Assembly (NCBI GenBank): GCA_016714565.1
Contig: JADKDM010000011.1
Location: 100,355 to 164,354, forward strand
Length of the DNA stretch: 64,000 nt
Reading direction: 5' to 3'
From: Candidatus Villigracilis propinquus
Lineage (GTDB): Bacteria > Chloroflexota > Anaerolineae > Anaerolineales > Villigracilaceae
The notes below the pieces were generated by a model. That model was not told the DNA's origin. It worked only from the letters and a program-made list of their open reading frames with translations, and did not search any database. This document shows, piece after piece, positions 61,538 through 64,000 of this stretch; within the stretch, counting starts at the first letter, position 1, and the number at the start of each line of letters is the position of its first letter. The translations under genes were made by a program, and so were the position numbers.

Positions 61538-62392
61538 TTAACCTTTCTTCCTGAATCCCAAATTTTTTGCGATAATCCCGTCAATCGTACGCTTGGGCAA
61601 TAAGCCCTGAATGAAATTCCTTAAGGGGTTGCCTGGCACCACCGCGTAGCGGACATGCGGTTTTGCGGTGGTTAACGCGTGCAAGGTAACTTCGCCAATT
61701 TTTTCTGGCGGGTATCCCTTTCGTCCATCTGCAACCATAAACTTTTGTAAACGCGATGCGGACTCAACATAATCCGTTTTCTCGTAATCGGACAGATCGA
61801 CAACTTCAGCCTTACCCCAAATGGGGGTTGCCACGGCCCCAGGTCCAATGATAATGACGTCAATGCCGTAAAGCATCAGCTCCCGTCGAAGGCTTTCGGA
61901 GAGTCCTTCCAGCGCGTGTTTGGATGCGACGTATGCGCCAAGAAATGGAGCTCCGTTCTTGCCGCCATTGGAACTGATATTGATGATCCGGCCTGGATTC
62001 CCACGCAAGGAACGGTCGCTTCCGAGCAATGGGACGAATGCCTGTGTGACGATCAACTGCCCGATCAGGTTGACTTCCATCTGCTTCCGAAAATCTGCAA
62101 TGGGTTGATGCATCAACGGCGCTGGGAACGCAACCCCTGCATTGTTCACCAGCCCAAACAAAGTCTCACCACTCATTTGAGCACGGACCTTTTGTGCCGC
62201 GGCTTGTACGCCCGCCTCATCGGTAACATCAAAGATCAAAGGGATGAACGCTTCTCCGAACTCTTTGGCAAGACGTTCGGCATCCTGCTGCTTGCGGACA
62301 CTGCCAAAGACGCGAAAACCCTTTTGAAGTAGAACCTTGGTAATGCCCCAGCCAATTCCAGTGGATACGCCAGTCACAACCACACTTTGCAT
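61538..62392 (-). CDS. Short-chain dehydrogenase/reductase
   Basis: 284 residues from the ATG at 62392 (AGAGGAG upstream). The nucleotide loop is TGVSTGIGWG (about residues 7-16), NNAGVAFP follows at about 90, catalytic Ser is in NISSNGG, and YVASKHAL gives Tyr-x3-Lys. It is a classical SDR of the retinol-dehydrogenase-like group. The Lys and Arg-rich RKQQDAERL after strand 2 favours NADP. Substrate unknown. Confidence 0.87.
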   Translation of the reverse strand: MQSVVVTGVSTGIGWGITKVLLQKGFRVFGSVRKQQDAERLAKEFGEAFIPLIFDVTDEAGVQAAAQKVRAQMSGETLFGLVNNAGVAFPAPLMHQPIADFRKQMEVNLIGQLIVTQAFVPLLGSDRSLRGNPGRIINISSNGGKNGAPFLGAYVASKHALEGLSESLRRELMLYGIDVIIIGPGAVATPIWGKAEVVDLSDYEKTDYVESASRLQKFMVADGRKGYPPEKIGEVTLHALTTAKPHVRYAVVPGNPLRNFIQGLLPKRTIDGIIAKNLGFRKKG

Positions 62393-62513
62393 AAATATCA
62401 CTCCTCTAAAATAATATTCTGTTTGGAAATGATGTGAGCAATCAATCTTACTATATACCCGCCCTGCCCACACAAACATGGGCGTTTACCCTTTAATCAG
62501 CACAACCTTTTTG

Positions 62514-62998
62514 CTACGCTTCGCCGTTCACAAGCAGGTCGAAGAACCTGCCTGTGGACGTATCGAACTTAAATTGGAAGTAACACGCGCCGCCATCCGC
62601 CACGAAGATGAAATTTTCCTTCCACCCGCTGTCTTCTCCATTCTTGCACAAATAGCTGGCGTAGATGACCTTTCTGCCTTCAAGGACGATCCCGACATAT
62701 TGACTGTTGTATTCATCCAACTGCTCCCAAACCAGAGTCTCCGTCATATAAAACGCGGACTTGTTCTCTTGCAAATAGGCAGGCAATCCGCTCTGCAGTG
62801 TGCGGACGTCCGCTTCGGTGGGGGACCAGTATTCGGCATCCGCAGGGAAGAGCCAGTCGAGCATTTGATCCGCCTGCGCTTTGTCTGCGGAAAATGCCAC
62901 CCAATTTTCTCCTTCCGCATTTCGGGTAAGGCAGGCTGTGACGTGCAGGCAGTGAGGAACAGGATAAGAACAAGAAAGACTTTTCTATCGTTGAACAT
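62514..62998 (-). pseudogene. Small lipoprotein, split by a probable homopolymer frameshift
   Basis: The start at 62998 follows AAGGAG and encodes a lipoprotein signal (VFLVLILFLTAC). The frame then runs into Arg-rich nonsense after about residue 30. A second frame, open through 62514, continues as RNAEGENWVAFSADKAQADQ and DSGWKENFIFVADGGACYFQ. Adding one C to the CCC (minus strand) at 62926-62924 joins them into one protein of about 160 residues. This is the signature of a homopolymer miscall. The family is not recognised; Trp-rich C-terminal half suggests a compact beta domain. Confidence 0.72.
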
Positions 62999-63015
62999 GG
63001 GAATTCTCCTTCCCA

Positions 63016-63114
63016 TTAGAAACGAAGGAATGGGGCAATTGTTCCTGTTATCTCTAAATTCAATTTTGCAACCAACTCGCGGACTTTCCCTACAACAGCG
63101 GACAAGTTCTTCAT
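63016..63114 (-). CDS. Small ORF (32 aa) sharing a start region with the ORF at 63831
   Basis: 32 codons, ATG at 63114, with AGAGG five bases upstream. The first 14 residues (MKNLSAVVGKVREL) are repeated at 63831-63890. The DNA of the two copies is 46/50 identical, and three of the four differences within codons are silent, which suggests coding. It ends 17 bases before the lipoprotein gene. It may be a small protein, a leader, or the remnant of a duplicated gene end. Confidence 0.45.
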   Translation of the reverse strand: MKNLSAVVGKVRELVAKLNLEITGTIAPFLRF

Positions 63115-63207
63115 AACCTCTTAACGACCCTGTCCAAAAAAATTAGAAACAAAAAAGACAACGCTTTTAAGGGCTGTTGTCTTTTTAAACCCAACTTCGA
63201 AAACAGA

Positions 63208-63561
63208 CTACGCATGGATAATAACATGCTCGCGAGTCAATTCAACGTACCGATTCTCTGTCAGTGCCAAAATCAATTGATCAAAATTTGCGGTCAACAG
63301 AGTTTCTAATTCAGCATTTCTGATGTTGCCTGTGGAAATCAGTAATAGTTTGTTGGGACGGTCTTGCAGCCAGAAGGATGTACTGAAATCAGAATCTTTT
63401 GTTGCAACAGCACAATTATTTTCGTCCGCGTAATTTAAAAGCGTAGTGTCTGCGGTTAAGTTGCCTTCGGGTAAATCCAGTGTGTGGACAGCATCGTGAC
63501 CGCGCTCTTGAAAAATGTGGACAATGCGTCTTGGCAGGTTGGCATCGATCAGAAATTTCAT
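63208..63561 (-). CDS. DUF5615 PIN-like toxin candidate
   Basis: 117 residues. The start MKFLIDANLPRRIV and the later ATKDSDFSTS carry the acidic residues of a PIN-like nuclease fold as found in DUF5615 proteins (VHTLDLPEGNLTADTTLLNY is also typical). The ATG overlaps the stop of the DUF433 gene (ATGA at 63558-63561). DUF433-DUF5615 pairs are regarded as putative type II toxin-antitoxin modules. Confidence 0.87.
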   Translation of the reverse strand: MKFLIDANLPRRIVHIFQERGHDAVHTLDLPEGNLTADTTLLNYADENNCAVATKDSDFSTSFWLQDRPNKLLLISTGNIRNAELETLLTANFDQLILALTENRYVELTREHVIIHA

Positions 63562-63797
63562 GCGTTGACCAAACTCATCCGCTTGACCTGACTCAACCGT
63601 GCCGCATAGAACAGGACAGCCTGAATATCGGCGCCTTCAAGGTCTTCGTAATCGGCAAGGATTTCTTCGTTTGTCATGCCCGAACTGAGTGTTTCCAACA
63701 GCCATTCGACGGAGTATCGCAATCCGCGGATGGTGGGTTTCCCAAATGCCATGTTGGGATTGATGGTGATTCGGTTAAGGAGTTCTTGATTTGTCAT
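63558..63797 (-). CDS. DUF433 antitoxin candidate
   Basis: 79 residues. The DUF433 pattern ITINPNMAFGKPTIRGLRYSVEWLL, in part, then TNEEILADYEDLEGADIQAVL, is a winged-helix-like DNA-binding fold related to VapB-type partners. GGCAGGAG precedes the ATG. It is followed by, and overlaps, the DUF5615 gene. Confidence 0.88.
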   Translation of the reverse strand: MTNQELLNRITINPNMAFGKPTIRGLRYSVEWLLETLSSGMTNEEILADYEDLEGADIQAVLFYAARLSQVKRMSLVNA

Positions 63798-63830
63798 AAT
63801 TAAATCTCCTGCCCTAATGATACACGATTT

Positions 63831-63950
63831 TCAGTTTCGCCCAGTGATCAACTCGCGGACATTCCCCACCACAGCGGACAAATTCTTCATAACCTCTTTA
63901 TTCCCTAAGCCCTGAAACGGCAATCCGCAGCCTCTTCCCCAACCCATCAT
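63831..63950 (-). CDS. Small ORF related to the one at 63016
   Basis: 39 codons from the ATG at 63950, or 19 from the ATG at 63890. The part from 63890 (MKNLSAVVGNVRELITGRN) matches the ORF at 63016-63114. An in-frame stop lies upstream of 63950. The ORF ends 33 bases before the DUF433 start. Whether it is translated is unclear; it may instead be a duplicated promoter or leader region. The rest of the window to 64000 shows nothing else. Confidence 0.35.
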   Translation of the reverse strand: MMGWGRGCGLPFQGLGNKEVMKNLSAVVGNVRELITGRN

Positions 63951-64000
63951 GGTTTTGTCCCAAATAACTTTTACTGCACACTCTCATCATAACAAATCAA

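Noticed and set aside
1..64000. CRISPR arrays, transposases, tRNA or rRNA genes
   Set aside because: Repeats seen are paired hairpins, not regularly spaced direct repeats; no transposase motif or tRNA-like cloverleaf was recognised by eye. A tRNAscan or Infernal run would be decisive.

Overview
The window looks like a chromosomal contig from a Chloroflexota bacterium, most likely an Anaerolineae relative. This is inferred from gene style, not from a marker gene: Thr/Pro-rich linkers in secreted proteins, LysM lipoproteins, transmembrane Ser/Thr kinases with large ectodomains, a DUF4129/MoxR/DUF58 cluster, a CpaE-like response regulator and many short dispersed hairpin repeats. No rRNA, tRNA, CRISPR array, prophage or insertion sequence was recognised. 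Several genes carry single indels and three intergenic spots hold long G-rich runs, which suggests a draft or metagenomic assembly.

Layout. 1-5.3 kb: envelope proteins, a lipoprotein sulfatase, a site-2 protease and a FabL-type enoyl reductase. 5.3-9.7 kb: a co-directional DUF4129 / membrane protein / MoxR ATPase / DUF58 / membrane protein operon. 9.7-14.6 kb: a DUF309 zinc-ribbon protein, a 1018-residue transporter-HEAT-cNMP-binding fusion, a membrane protein paralogous to the last gene of the MoxR operon, and a frameshifted P-loop kinase. 14.6-19 kb: a TetR/DHA2 efflux pair with a palindromic operator, a frameshifted class III aminotransferase and a Yip1-like protein. 19-28 kb: two paralogous Ser/Thr kinases surrounding pncC, a nucleosidase, a serpin, a GNAT and an MFS gene. 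27.7-31 kb: an AHSA1-PDZ-DinB fusion, two small lipoproteins and a DUF4231/SLATT-like protein. 31-33 kb: metG with a newly noticed leader. 33-38.6 kb: a hybrid histidine kinase with five apparent PAS domains and a REC-CpaE-like partner. 38.6-42.9 kb: GT87, DUF177, polyprenyl synthase, tatD and a BrnT toxin/antitoxin pair. 43-48.8 kb: a secreted TPR protein, a phosphohexomutase, an HhH-coiled-coil membrane protein and a frameshifted glycosyltransferase-like membrane protein. 49-53.8 kb: cysteine desulfurase, a baseplate-J-like membrane protein, ruvX, mltG and a small protein. 53.9-60 kb: a TIM-barrel lipoprotein, oligoendopeptidase F and two LysM proteins. 60-64 kb: small lipoproteins, an SDR and a DUF433/DUF5615 module.

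The most interesting observation is on the minus strand just upstream of metG. A promoter (TTGCCA, 17 nt, TAAACT) sits seven bases before the ATG of a 33-codon ORF in which eight codons are Met. A strong intrinsic terminator follows, then metG. The Met-rich stretch can pair with the terminator loop. This has the layout of ribosome-mediated transcription attenuation of methionyl-tRNA synthetase. Other leads are a promoter arrangement shared by several genes that suggests leaderless mRNAs, the paired kinases with RskA-like and calcium-loop ectodomains, and an unusual AHSA1-PDZ-DinB fusion.
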